49,622 nt of DNA from Akkermansiaceae bacterium UBA2381 (lineage in GTDB: Bacteria > Verrucomicrobiota > Verrucomicrobiia > Verrucomicrobiales > DEV007), in assembly GCA_002344215.1 (NCBI GenBank), contig DDSV01000047.1, positions 1 to 49,622 on the forward strand, read 5' to 3'. Made by a program: the position numbers and the translations under genes. Below, piece after piece: positions 26,437 through 33,998 of this stretch (the first letter of the stretch is position 1; each line of letters opens with the position of its first letter). A model generated the notes under the pieces. That model was not told the DNA's origin and ran no database searches. It was given only the letters and a program-made list of their open reading frames with translations.

Positions 26437-27473
26437 CTATCCTTCTGACTGGAACCCGCGCCCCGGCCACTTTGGATCTCGCGAGACGACTCCATAAGGA
26501 AGGCCATCGGGTGATTGGCGCTGATTCGATGCGGTTCCCGTTGGGAAGCTTTTCGAACGCGTTATCTGCTCATTACCGTCTGCCTTCTCCGAGGTTTGAG
26601 CGCGACGCGTTTGTTGAAGCAATCATCCGCATCGTCACTGATGAAGGGGTTACCCTGCTCTGGCCGACTTGTGAGGAGGTCTTCCACATTGCCGCGGCGC
26701 ACGAGGAACTTTCGGATTATGTCAGGATCCTATGTGTTCCGCTTTCTCAACTGGAACCGCTGCATCACAAACTCAAGTTTGCCCGGCTCGCCGGGCTATA
26801 TGCTCCTGAATCATGGGCCCCGGAAGACGCCCCGTCGGATCGGGAACTGATCTGGAAACCGTGTTACTCGCGTTTTTCGGTCCGCACCCGAATAGGCTCA
26901 CCGCCACCCTCGACAGCAGGGTGGATGGCGCAGGCATTTGTTAAAGGTGAGGAGTTCTCGTCGTGGGCACTTTGCATTGATGGTGAGGTTAGAACGCTGA
27001 CATTCTACGACTGCCCCGCCCGCGCCGGCCGGGGGGCTGGGTGCGCCTTTGAGCCTCTCTGGGACGAGTCGGCCGCGCTGTTCGTCGAGAATTTTGCCGC
27101 TGCACGAAAGTTCACCGGCTCAATTGCCTTTGATTTCATCCGCTCGCCCGACGGACACTTCAAAGTCATCGAATGCAATCCCCGTCTAACGAGCGGGCTG
27201 CATGTCCTGGAGGAATCGGTCCGGCTGTCTGAACTTCTTGATCAACGTGGAGTCATCCCTCCCCCTATGGTTCCTGCACAACTCAGAGTTCCAACGATGT
27301 TCTCGAATCCTTTAGCCCTCGGAACCTCCCCCGACGTCATTTCCCGGGACGATGATCGCGGCCCGTCACGGGGACAGTTTGGTGCGTTTGCCGAGCTGAG
27401 TTGGAACGCGATACGCTACTTTCAATCTCTGAAGTCTGCCTCCACACGGGACATCGAATACAATGGCGACTGA
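26433..27473 (+). CDS. ATP-grasp domain protein (ligase-like)
   Basis: The N-terminus MTILLTGTRAPATLDLARRL is the pre-ATP-grasp Rossmann segment, followed by TLLWPTCEEVFHIAAAHEEL. The central part is ELIWKPCYSRFSVRTRIG with a Lys likely binding ATP. GWMAQAFVKGEEFSSWAL and IAFDFIRSPDGHFKVIECNPRLTSGLHVL give the acidic metal ligands and Asn-Pro-Arg of the grasp domain near residues 230-260. The fold joins a carboxylate to an amine or thiol through an acyl phosphate. Length 346 aa. It is translationally coupled by an ATGA overlap with the adenylating-enzyme gene, suggesting two different carboxylate-activating steps in one pathway. Substrate unknown. Confidence 0.8.
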   Translation: MTILLTGTRAPATLDLARRLHKEGHRVIGADSMRFPLGSFSNALSAHYRLPSPRFERDAFVEAIIRIVTDEGVTLLWPTCEEVFHIAAAHEELSDYVRILCVPLSQLEPLHHKLKFARLAGLYAPESWAPEDAPSDRELIWKPCYSRFSVRTRIGSPPPSTAGWMAQAFVKGEEFSSWALCIDGEVRTLTFYDCPARAGRGAGCAFEPLWDESAALFVENFAAARKFTGSIAFDFIRSPDGHFKVIECNPRLTSGLHVLEESVRLSELLDQRGVIPPPMVPAQLRVPTMFSNPLALGTSPDVISRDDDRGPSRGQFGAFAELSWNAIRYFQSLKSASTRDIEYNGD

Positions 27474-28578
27474 GGTGACTATTTCGGACTTTCCGGAGGA
27501 TTCGACTCTGCAAAAGTGGTTCAGGCCTCTCATCGAGCACGGATCAAGTTTTTGCGCTTCCAATCTTCAAACCACCCCTGCTTTTCTGCGAACGCCCCGG
27601 GTCGAGTTTCCCCTGAGCGTGAATGCGGCGGAATGGGACAACTCCTGGATCTGCTCCCCGTGGAATCACTACATCACCTATGCCGCCGAAGAGATTGATC
27701 GTGCCACCGGCAAGGTCACCTCCCGCATTGCCTCTGAAGTGTTGCGAGGGATCGGAGCCTGGTTCCGGCGGGCTGAACTCAACCGTGTCGTCATGGTCAA
27801 CAACTGGCTTCTTTCGACCAATTCCTGGCCGGCATGGGAGGCAGGGGAATTGCGGGAAGTCATCGCGGCTCTCGTGGATCGTTGGCCCGACCACGCCATC
27901 GTCTTCCGCTCACTTAATCCGAAGGAGAGCACTCCTCTCATGGAGGAACTGACGAGAGTCCGTGCCAGCCTGATCCCGAGTCGACAAGTCTGGTGGTATG
28001 AGGCGAATTCAAATGCGGTTGCCCGATCCCGGGATGTCCGGAAAGACATCTCTCTGCTGAACCGAGGGGATCTCGAAATTGTCCCGAATGAATCGATTCA
28101 AACCTCCGACTTTCCGGCACTAACAAAGCTCTATAATCAGCTTTATCTTGAAAAGTATTCCAGACACAACCCCCAATTCACCGGGCAATGGCTCGCTCAT
28201 CTGCACCGCGAAAACCTGATTCGATTTACCGCCCTTAGGAAATCAAACCGAGAATTTGCCGGAGTCGAGGGTTGCTTTGTCTCTCATGGAATTGTGACAT
28301 CACCGTTGGTCGGCTATGACCTGACTCTACCACATCAGCTCGGGTTATACCGTCGCCTTGCTGTGATGCCCATCCTCGAAGCCCGGCGTCTGGGGCTGCC
28401 ACTAAATCTAAGCGCGGGCGTCGGCCGCTACAAGTCACTGCGGGGAGGGGAACCGGTCATGGAGTATCTTGGACTCTATGACCGCCATCTTCCGCTTTCC
28501 CGACGTTTGCCATGGCAGTGTATTCAACAACTCAGCAGCAAACTCCTCGCTCCCTATGTGAGAAGTCGGAGGCTTTGA
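27463..28578 (+). CDS. Operon-end protein with a GNAT/FemAB-like acyltransferase C-terminal half
   Basis: The protein of 371 residues has no signal peptide or membrane helix. The C-terminal half (about residues 210-340) resembles GNAT-fold acyltransferases: FPALTKLYNQLYLEKYSRHN, LIRFTALRKSNREFAGVEGC, SPLVGYDLTLPHQLGLYRRL and LPLNLSAGVGRYKSLRGGEP. The N-terminal half carries SPWNHYITYAAEEID and VVMVNNWLLSTNSWPA, which I do not recognise. It overlaps the ATP-grasp gene by 11 bases and is the last gene before a convergent gene. A role in acylating or transferring the product of the operon is an inference. Confidence 0.6.
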   Translation: MATEVTISDFPEDSTLQKWFRPLIEHGSSFCASNLQTTPAFLRTPRVEFPLSVNAAEWDNSWICSPWNHYITYAAEEIDRATGKVTSRIASEVLRGIGAWFRRAELNRVVMVNNWLLSTNSWPAWEAGELREVIAALVDRWPDHAIVFRSLNPKESTPLMEELTRVRASLIPSRQVWWYEANSNAVARSRDVRKDISLLNRGDLEIVPNESIQTSDFPALTKLYNQLYLEKYSRHNPQFTGQWLAHLHRENLIRFTALRKSNREFAGVEGCFVSHGIVTSPLVGYDLTLPHQLGLYRRLAVMPILEARRLGLPLNLSAGVGRYKSLRGGEPVMEYLGLYDRHLPLSRRLPWQCIQQLSSKLLAPYVRSRRL

Positions 28579-28600
28579 GGGAAAACTTAAGAAGGAAACT

Positions 28601-29869
28601 TCAAACCGATTGTGCCTCGGGCTTTTTTTTGCGGAATCCCTGGACCCGGAGAGGTTTGCCGTCAGATTCCGAATACAGCTTCCTGACATCACTCAAATGA
28701 AGTGCGATCCAGGGAGCGAAAAGGCTACGGCCGTTTTTGGTATAAACAATGTCCGCCGCCAGATAAACGCAGGAATGAAAAGCATTCATCTCCGTCGTTA
28801 CAAAGACAAGGAGGTCTCCAAATTTGTATTCCGGTTCGATCATGTCGAAATCCGTGAGGAGCCCGGAGGCGGCAAAAAGCTCTTCAAGGTAGAGCGTCTG
28901 CGGGTTGTAATTGAAGAAATTCAACGCCGTCCAGTGGCAGTCAGGGAGCTTGCCTTCCACTACCATACTGAGATCGGGATAGGTGTAGAGGAGTTTGCGC
29001 GCAAGCGGCGGCAGAAGGTGGACGAGATCGAGGCCGGCAACCCCCGGGGTTTCGACTCCCGATTCGATCAGCGGCTCAATCTGCTTACGTCGAAGTCCGA
29101 GCCCGGTACTCCAATATTCCATTAGGGACCGAATGTCCCCGAGGTTTTTCAGGTCAAGTCGAACCACCATGGTTCGCACCCGGGAGGAATGAAGTTGCAA
29201 TGTCCTTGCCTCTTCCTGTGATTTTGCCTGGGAAATCAGGAAAGGAATGTCGGCAAAATTCATCAGGCCGTTGCGAAAAAACGTCATCGACTCCATTAGA
29301 GCGATGAGCTCCGGTCGAATTCCGGTTCCCCTTGCCCATTCATCAATCGAACCGGAAAAGATACGAATGGGATCCCTAATCTCCGGATTCGCATCGAACC
29401 TGGCCAGATATTGGTAGAGGCTGGCGCGAGAGGACGGATCAAGCCCGACTATGACCGAAGCAGGTGGAAACACCGCGTAAAGACCGTCAGCAATCCCGAT
29501 ATTTGCAGGATCGGCAAGCGCCGTTCTTGCTTCTGCGGACATAAAAATGTCGTCCAGAAGGGCCTTGAAGGCTTGTTCTTCACTGAGCGGAACTGCCCAA
29601 CGAGTGCGGGGGTTTGGAAGGGGGAATGCCTCGATTAGATACGGCGGGGCCTCCAGATAGAAGTAATAATACTGCAGACTCCCCCAAGGACCAGCAGGGG
29701 CATTATAAAGAACTCCGGTCGATTGGGGCGCATCACTGTTCGAGGCCGGAACCGGATTCGTCGGCGAAACTGCATTCTGCCCGAAAACACGATCCGCTCC
29801 CGCTGAAGCGGCGATTGCTCCCGTGAGGGAGAGAAGTTTTCTTCGGGATACTGAGGGAAGCTTAGGCAT
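28601..29869 (-). CDS. Tat-type secreted protein, C-terminal half cysteine-hydrolase-like (tentative)
   Basis: The chosen start gives MPKLPSVSRRKLLSLTGAIA, a twin-arginine-like signal (SRRKLL) with hydrophobic stretch, cleaved near VFGQ. The body (about 390 residues) is mostly helical up to residue 300. The last 120 residues contain LPDCHWTALNFFNYNP, KFGDLLVFVTTEMNAFHSCV and PWIALHLSDVRKLY. The spacing of a Cys, a Gly-Asp-Leu beta strand and a His is reminiscent of NlpC/P60-type hydrolases, but the match is weak. It converges on the ketoacyl-synthase operon with 22 bases between the stops, so it is not part of that transcript. Function unknown. Confidence 0.6.
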   Translation of the reverse strand: MPKLPSVSRRKLLSLTGAIAASAGADRVFGQNAVSPTNPVPASNSDAPQSTGVLYNAPAGPWGSLQYYYFYLEAPPYLIEAFPLPNPRTRWAVPLSEEQAFKALLDDIFMSAEARTALADPANIGIADGLYAVFPPASVIVGLDPSSRASLYQYLARFDANPEIRDPIRIFSGSIDEWARGTGIRPELIALMESMTFFRNGLMNFADIPFLISQAKSQEEARTLQLHSSRVRTMVVRLDLKNLGDIRSLMEYWSTGLGLRRKQIEPLIESGVETPGVAGLDLVHLLPPLARKLLYTYPDLSMVVEGKLPDCHWTALNFFNYNPQTLYLEELFAASGLLTDFDMIEPEYKFGDLLVFVTTEMNAFHSCVYLAADIVYTKNGRSLFAPWIALHLSDVRKLYSESDGKPLRVQGFRKKKPEAQSV

Positions 29870-30072
29870 TTTAAGGAGGAGGGCCACATTCCGCGATAAC
29901 CGCCAATCTTCAATTGAAATGGTCGCGCCTTGCCATGCGAGGAGCGGGCCAAAATTGACTCTCCGGGTCACCTGTCGTCAAAATTCATGACTCAAGATGA
30001 ATAATCGCGCCAAATTTTACATTTTCATTTTCGGACGGCCTTGCTAGGGTCCGTTTCTCCAAAATCGCCCTT

Positions 30073-32019
30073 ATGAGCAACAACATCGAATCGCACCAGA
30101 AAGAAGACCGGATCTTTGCCCCGCCCGCTGCTTTCTCAGCCAGGTCCCACATCAAGTCGATGGCGGAGTATGAAAAGGAACACAAGCGATCGATTGATGA
30201 TCCCGAGGGCTGGTGGGGTGAGCAGGCGGCCAATCTCAGTTGGCAAAAGCCCTGGGATCAGGTTTTGGATTGGTCGGAAGCGCCTTTTGCCCAGTGGTTT
30301 GTGGGCGGAAAACTCAATGCCTCCGAGAATTGCCTGGACCGTCATGTCAGAGATGGATTGGGCGACAAAGTGGCAATTCATTGGGTGGGTGAACCGGGCG
30401 AGGTCCGCGATCTTACCTACTCTGATCTGCTCGAAGAAACCTGCCGCTTTGCCAATGCTCTCAAAGCCAGGGGAATCAAGCCGGGTGACCGGGTACTGAT
30501 TTACATGCCGATGGTGCCGGAGGCTGCGGTCGCCATGCTCGCTTGCGCCAGGATCGGCGCGGTCCACTCAGTTGTTTTCGGCGGCTTTTCGGCCACTTCC
30601 ATCAAAGATAGGCTCGAGGATTCGGAAGCGACGGCGGTTATCACCGCAGACGGCGGATGGCGACGGGGAACCGTTGTTCCCCTGAAGGCGAACGTCGATG
30701 ACGCGCTGCGCTCATACGACAAGGTGGAAACCGTCATTGTTGTGAAGCGTTGCGGAAACGAGGTCTCAATGGAGGCAGGACGCGATACCTGGTGGCATGA
30801 CGAGACAGCCGGGCAATCCGCCGAGTGCCCGGCAGAGGGATTCGACGCGGAACACCCGCTCTTCATCCTTTACACCTCCGGCTCCACCGGAAAACCGAAG
30901 GGAATTCTCCACACGACGGGGGGATATCTCACCGGAACAGCCACCACCTTCAAATACATCTTCGACCACCAGGCGGATGACGTCTATTGGTGCACGGCCG
31001 ATGTCGGCTGGATCACCGGCCATAGCTATATCGTGTATGGACCGATGGCGAATGGAGCAACCCAGGTCATGTATGAAGGGGCTCCCAACTTTCCAGACTG
31101 GGGACGCTTCTGGAAAATTATCGCCGATTATAAGGTCACGATTTTCTACACCGCACCGACCGCGATCCGCGCCTTTATCAAAGCAGGTGACCACTTTGTC
31201 GAAAACCACGACCTTTCCTCGCTCCGGCTTCTTGGCACGGTGGGAGAGCCGATCAATCCCGAAGCATGGATGTGGTATCATACCAAAATCGGAGGCGGGC
31301 GCTGTCCCATCGTCGATACCTGGTGGCAGACGGAAACCGGCGCGATCATGATCTCTCCCCTTCCCGGCGCCACACCCACTACTCCCGGAACCGCAACCCG
31401 TCCCTTTTTCGGAGTGGACGCCGCCATCCTCGACGAGTCGGGCAATGAGTGCGGCCCGAATGAGGGGGGAAAACTGGTCATCCGCAAACCGTGGCCCAGC
31501 ATGTTGCGCACGATCTATAAAGATCCCGAGCGATACAAGGAAACCTACTGGAGTGAATATGAGGGCATCTACCTTGCCGGCGACGGAGCGAGGACTGATG
31601 AACACGGGTATTTCTGGATTGTGGGACGTCTCGACGATGTTCTCAACGTCTCGGGACATCGCCTCGGCACCGCCGAAGTCGAGAGCGCCCTCGTTTCCCA
31701 CCCTGCCGTTGCCGAGGCTGCGGTGGTGGGAAGACCCCACGAAATCAAGGGGCAGGCCGTGGTTGCCTTTGTCTCGCTGAAGGAGGGTATAACCCCCGGT
31801 GAAGAGTTGGCGAAAGAATTGAAGAATCACGTCGGCCATGAAATTGGAGCCATCGCCAAACCCGATGACATCCGCTTCACTCAATCACTTCCTAAAACAC
31901 GAAGTGGTAAGATTATGCGCCGACTCCTCAAGGAGATTGTTTCCGGCGGCGAAGTGAAAGGCGACACCTCCACCCTTGAAGATTTTAATGTGGTGGCGAG
32001 CCTTCAAAAAGAGGACTGA
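30073..32019 (+). CDS. acs: Acetyl-CoA synthetase
   Basis: 648 residues, matching Acs (about 652). Motifs in order: N-terminal ACAS segment near SMAEYEKEHKRSI; FILYTSGSTGKPKGI (ATP P-loop); TWWQTETGAIMISPLPGA (adenine and acetate site, with the Trp that limits acyl size); YLAGDGARTDEHGYFWIVG; LNVSGHRLGTAEVESAL (hinge); and LPKTRSGKIMRRLL with the Lys normally acetylated for control. It converts acetate, ATP and CoA to acetyl-CoA in the cytoplasm. A possible extended -10 (TGCTAGGGT) lies about 30 bases before the ATG, with TTTTCA 17 bases further up. Confidence 0.97.
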   Translation: MSNNIESHQKEDRIFAPPAAFSARSHIKSMAEYEKEHKRSIDDPEGWWGEQAANLSWQKPWDQVLDWSEAPFAQWFVGGKLNASENCLDRHVRDGLGDKVAIHWVGEPGEVRDLTYSDLLEETCRFANALKARGIKPGDRVLIYMPMVPEAAVAMLACARIGAVHSVVFGGFSATSIKDRLEDSEATAVITADGGWRRGTVVPLKANVDDALRSYDKVETVIVVKRCGNEVSMEAGRDTWWHDETAGQSAECPAEGFDAEHPLFILYTSGSTGKPKGILHTTGGYLTGTATTFKYIFDHQADDVYWCTADVGWITGHSYIVYGPMANGATQVMYEGAPNFPDWGRFWKIIADYKVTIFYTAPTAIRAFIKAGDHFVENHDLSSLRLLGTVGEPINPEAWMWYHTKIGGGRCPIVDTWWQTETGAIMISPLPGATPTTPGTATRPFFGVDAAILDESGNECGPNEGGKLVIRKPWPSMLRTIYKDPERYKETYWSEYEGIYLAGDGARTDEHGYFWIVGRLDDVLNVSGHRLGTAEVESALVSHPAVAEAAVVGRPHEIKGQAVVAFVSLKEGITPGEELAKELKNHVGHEIGAIAKPDDIRFTQSLPKTRSGKIMRRLLKEIVSGGEVKGDTSTLEDFNVVASLQKED

Positions 32020-32038
32020 AACCGGTCCATACTCTCAC

Positions 32039-32067
32039 TTGACGAACTTACCTTTACCTTCTAGATT
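32039..32067 (+). promoter_or_regulatory. Candidate sigma-70-type promoter of rpsU
   Basis: TTGACG (32039-32044) is followed after exactly 17 bases by TAGATT (32062-32067). It lies 59 bases before the rpsU start and directly after the acs stop, so rpsU can be transcribed separately. Confidence 0.6.
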
Positions 32068-32126
32068 CCCCGCTTTCCCGCCCTCTACAGGGGGGAAACA
32101 TTCCTGAATCCCTCATTTCTTTGACC

Positions 32127-32360
32127 ATGCCAGAAGTCGACATTAAAAAAGGTGAACCCATTGACCGCGCCCTCAAGCGGCTCAAGAGCAAAATGGAAAC
32201 CGAGGGTATCATGGACGAAATGCGCCGTCTCCGGGCATTCGAAACGCCCGCCCAAAAAACCAAGCGCAAGGCACGTTCAAACGCGAAGCGAAACAAGAAC
32301 AAGTTTCGTTTCACTCTTCGGAACAACAATTCCCAGTCTTCCTCGTCAGACGAAGATTAA
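32127..32360 (+). CDS. rpsU: 30S ribosomal protein bS21
   Basis: The 77-residue protein has the bS21 pattern: KKGEPIDRALKRLKSKMETE, EMRRLRAFETPAQKTKRK, followed by a basic stretch. The tail is extended with KNKFRFTLRNNNSQSSSSDED, which is longer and more acidic at the end than in most bS21 proteins. It binds near the anti-Shine-Dalgarno end of 16S rRNA. A Met two codons upstream (32121) is an alternative start. No Shine-Dalgarno sequence precedes it. Own promoter and a strong terminator make it a single-gene transcript. Confidence 0.93.
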   Translation: MPEVDIKKGEPIDRALKRLKSKMETEGIMDEMRRLRAFETPAQKTKRKARSNAKRNKNKFRFTLRNNNSQSSSSDED

Positions 32361-32391
32361 GATTCAGGTTTTACCGGATTTCAGGAATGAG

Positions 32392-32420
32392 AGGCCGCCC
32401 CATACAGGCGGCCTTTTTTT
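32392..32420 (+). terminator. Intrinsic terminator of rpsU
   Basis: AGGCCGCC and GGCGGCCT form a perfect 8-bp GC-rich stem around a 7-base loop, followed by seven T bases. Confidence 0.92.
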
Positions 32421-32481
32421 GTCGGGTGGCTGTCTCGGTCGTGATCCCGAAACGCCCAACCGCCGCCACTCATCAGGAAGC

Positions 32482-32946
32482 TTAACCCTCCTGATTCGCC
32501 CTAACAGCAACCCGCTGAGTCGATTGTCGGTGCCCCGAACCCGAAGAGGATTGAGACCCCGCCTCACCCGGTTCAGCTTGTTGTCCGACTACCCATTCCT
32601 CGGTGAGGAGATTCATCTCGTAGTCCTTGAAAAACGCCTTTGCCGCCTTTCCAACAAAATCCACCTCGTCCGCATGGTGGTGGAAAACCAGCATCCGGTG
32701 TCGACCCTGAATGATAATGAGAATGCTGCCACCGTCAAAACCGAAGGAGAGCTGATCAGGATACCTCCCCTCCTGCTCGAAATAGTAGGCAATATCATCA
32801 ACGGTTGAGGAGAGTTCCTCAAGGGTTTGCGCGGGGAACGGAGCATCCTGATAGATGATTTCCTGTCCGTGGGCCAGAATCAGACCAAATACAGATCCGG
32901 CATTGCGAAGAGCCCCCAGAGAGCTTGAGACGATCTGAGGACTCAT
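32482..32946 (-). CDS. Roadblock/LC7-like protein
   Basis: The 154-residue protein has a ~110-residue alpha/beta domain. LGALRNAGSVFGLILAHGQ supplies the first helix and beta hairpin, LSFGFDGGSILIIIQGRHRM the central strands, and VDFVGKAAKAFFKDYEMNLL the last helix. This is the arrangement of Roadblock/LC7 or longin-like folds that act as small-GTPase regulators or dimerisation modules. The last 30 residues are Ser/Gln/Gly-rich and look disordered. Its start overlaps the stop of the preceding minus-strand gene by ATGA, so the two are co-translated and probably interact. No small GTPase of the MglA type lies nearby. Confidence 0.55.
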   Translation of the reverse strand: MSPQIVSSSLGALRNAGSVFGLILAHGQEIIYQDAPFPAQTLEELSSTVDDIAYYFEQEGRYPDQLSFGFDGGSILIIIQGRHRMLVFHHHADEVDFVGKAAKAFFKDYEMNLLTEEWVVGQQAEPGEAGSQSSSGSGHRQSTQRVAVRANQEG

Positions 32947-33299
32947 GAGTTGATGAAATCGCGAATAGAACTGATGAACTCCTTCATCGGCATACGCTGA
33001 TTGACGATGGCGCCGGCCACATCGGGGTTCTGCGAATTGGAGTTCGGATCAAAACAAAATCCTGAAGTCTCGTCGCCTTCATAAAAAATGGCATGGGCGA
33101 CGGCCGACATCTGGAGTTTTTCGCCAAGAAGGAGCGCACACTCCTGCAGGATCATCAAATTGTCCGCAAAGCGGGCCGTGTCTGCCGACCCGGTTCTCCC
33201 TTTGGCGGATCCCCTGCTGGCGCGAAAGAAACGCATCTGCCGGTTCTTCAGCGCCTCCTGGAGCGCAGCATTGGCACCTTCCTCTATTTGACCCGTCAT
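32943..33299 (-). CDS. Small unknown protein paired with the Roadblock-like protein
   Basis: The 118-residue protein opens with a helical, charged region (LQEALKNRQMRFFRASRGSA). It continues with FADNLMILQECALLLGEKLQ, AHAIFYEGDETSGFCFDPN and FISSIRDFINS at the end. No signal or membrane segment. The pattern of a long helix, a beta hairpin and a final helix could be another small Roadblock-like or profilin-like fold, but no family is recognised. It is coupled by an ATGA overlap to the next gene and divergent from pgsA, 84 bases away. Confidence 0.6.
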   Translation of the reverse strand: MTGQIEEGANAALQEALKNRQMRFFRASRGSAKGRTGSADTARFADNLMILQECALLLGEKLQMSAVAHAIFYEGDETSGFCFDPNSNSQNPDVAGAIVNQRMPMKEFISSIRDFINS

Positions 33300-33383
33300 T
33301 TCGCGCTCAGTTTAGCAATGGCGGGATATTTGTCGAATCATTACACTTCCGGTGTGTCAAATGCCGTGTAGGGTATCTGAATC

Positions 33384-33998
33384 ATGACCCTGGCCAATAA
33401 AATCACGATTCTGCGCCTGCTCCTGATCCCGGTGTTCGTTGTTTTTGCTGCCTACTACAGCGAGAGTATCTCCTCGGGACATGAAGAGCGCCTTTTCAGA
33501 ATCATCGCTCTCGCGGTCTACGCAACCGCGTCGCTCAGCGATGCGGTGGACGGCTATATCGCCCGCAATTTTAACCAAAGCACCCCGCTGGGTCGGGTTC
33601 TCGACCCGATTGCAGACAAATTACTCCTTCTCTGCGGGGTGGTTACCCTCAGCGTGACCAACTGGCACACGGGCCTGCCGATCTGGTTCGCGGTTCTTGT
33701 CATCGCGCGGGACGTTGTCATTTCCGTGGGAATGCTCATCATTTACCTCACTCACGGCACCGCGACCGTCCGGGCGCGAATCAGCGGTAAAATCTGCACC
33801 TTTCTACAGTTGAGTTGCGTCTGCTGGGTTATGCTCGACTTTTGGAGCGTCAACTCCCGGCCTTTGCCCCTTGATATACTGATCTACCTGGCGGCTGCCT
33901 TTACTGCGCTCACCGGTTACCTCTACCTGAAGGATGGTATCCACCAGCTGAGAGAGTCCGGCCACACCACTCCCGATTCCGATGTCCCGAAAACGTAA
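33384..33998 (+). CDS. pgsA: CDP-diacylglycerol--glycerol-3-phosphate 3-phosphatidyltransferase
   Basis: An integral membrane protein of 204 residues with the full CDP-alcohol phosphotransferase signature D-x2-DG-x2-AR-x8-G-x3-D-x3-D, seen in SDAVDGYIARNF and LGRVLDPIADK (about residues 53-76). MTLANKITILRLLLIPVFVV is the typical PgsA start, followed by four to six membrane helices. It makes phosphatidylglycerol phosphate from CDP-diacylglycerol at the inner membrane. It overlaps der by 17 bases and so probably shares its transcript. TAGGGT lies just upstream of the ATG and may be a -10 box. Confidence 0.92.
   Translation: MTLANKITILRLLLIPVFVVFAAYYSESISSGHEERLFRIIALAVYATASLSDAVDGYIARNFNQSTPLGRVLDPIADKLLLLCGVVTLSVTNWHTGLPIWFAVLVIARDVVISVGMLIIYLTHGTATVRARISGKICTFLQLSCVCWVMLDFWSVNSRPLPLDILIYLAAAFTALTGYLYLKDGIHQLRESGHTTPDSDVPKT

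Noticed and set aside
30766..31884. Minus-strand frame of 372 codons within acs
   Set aside because: It is a shadow of the acetyl-CoA synthetase gene. Codon bias alone keeps it open.
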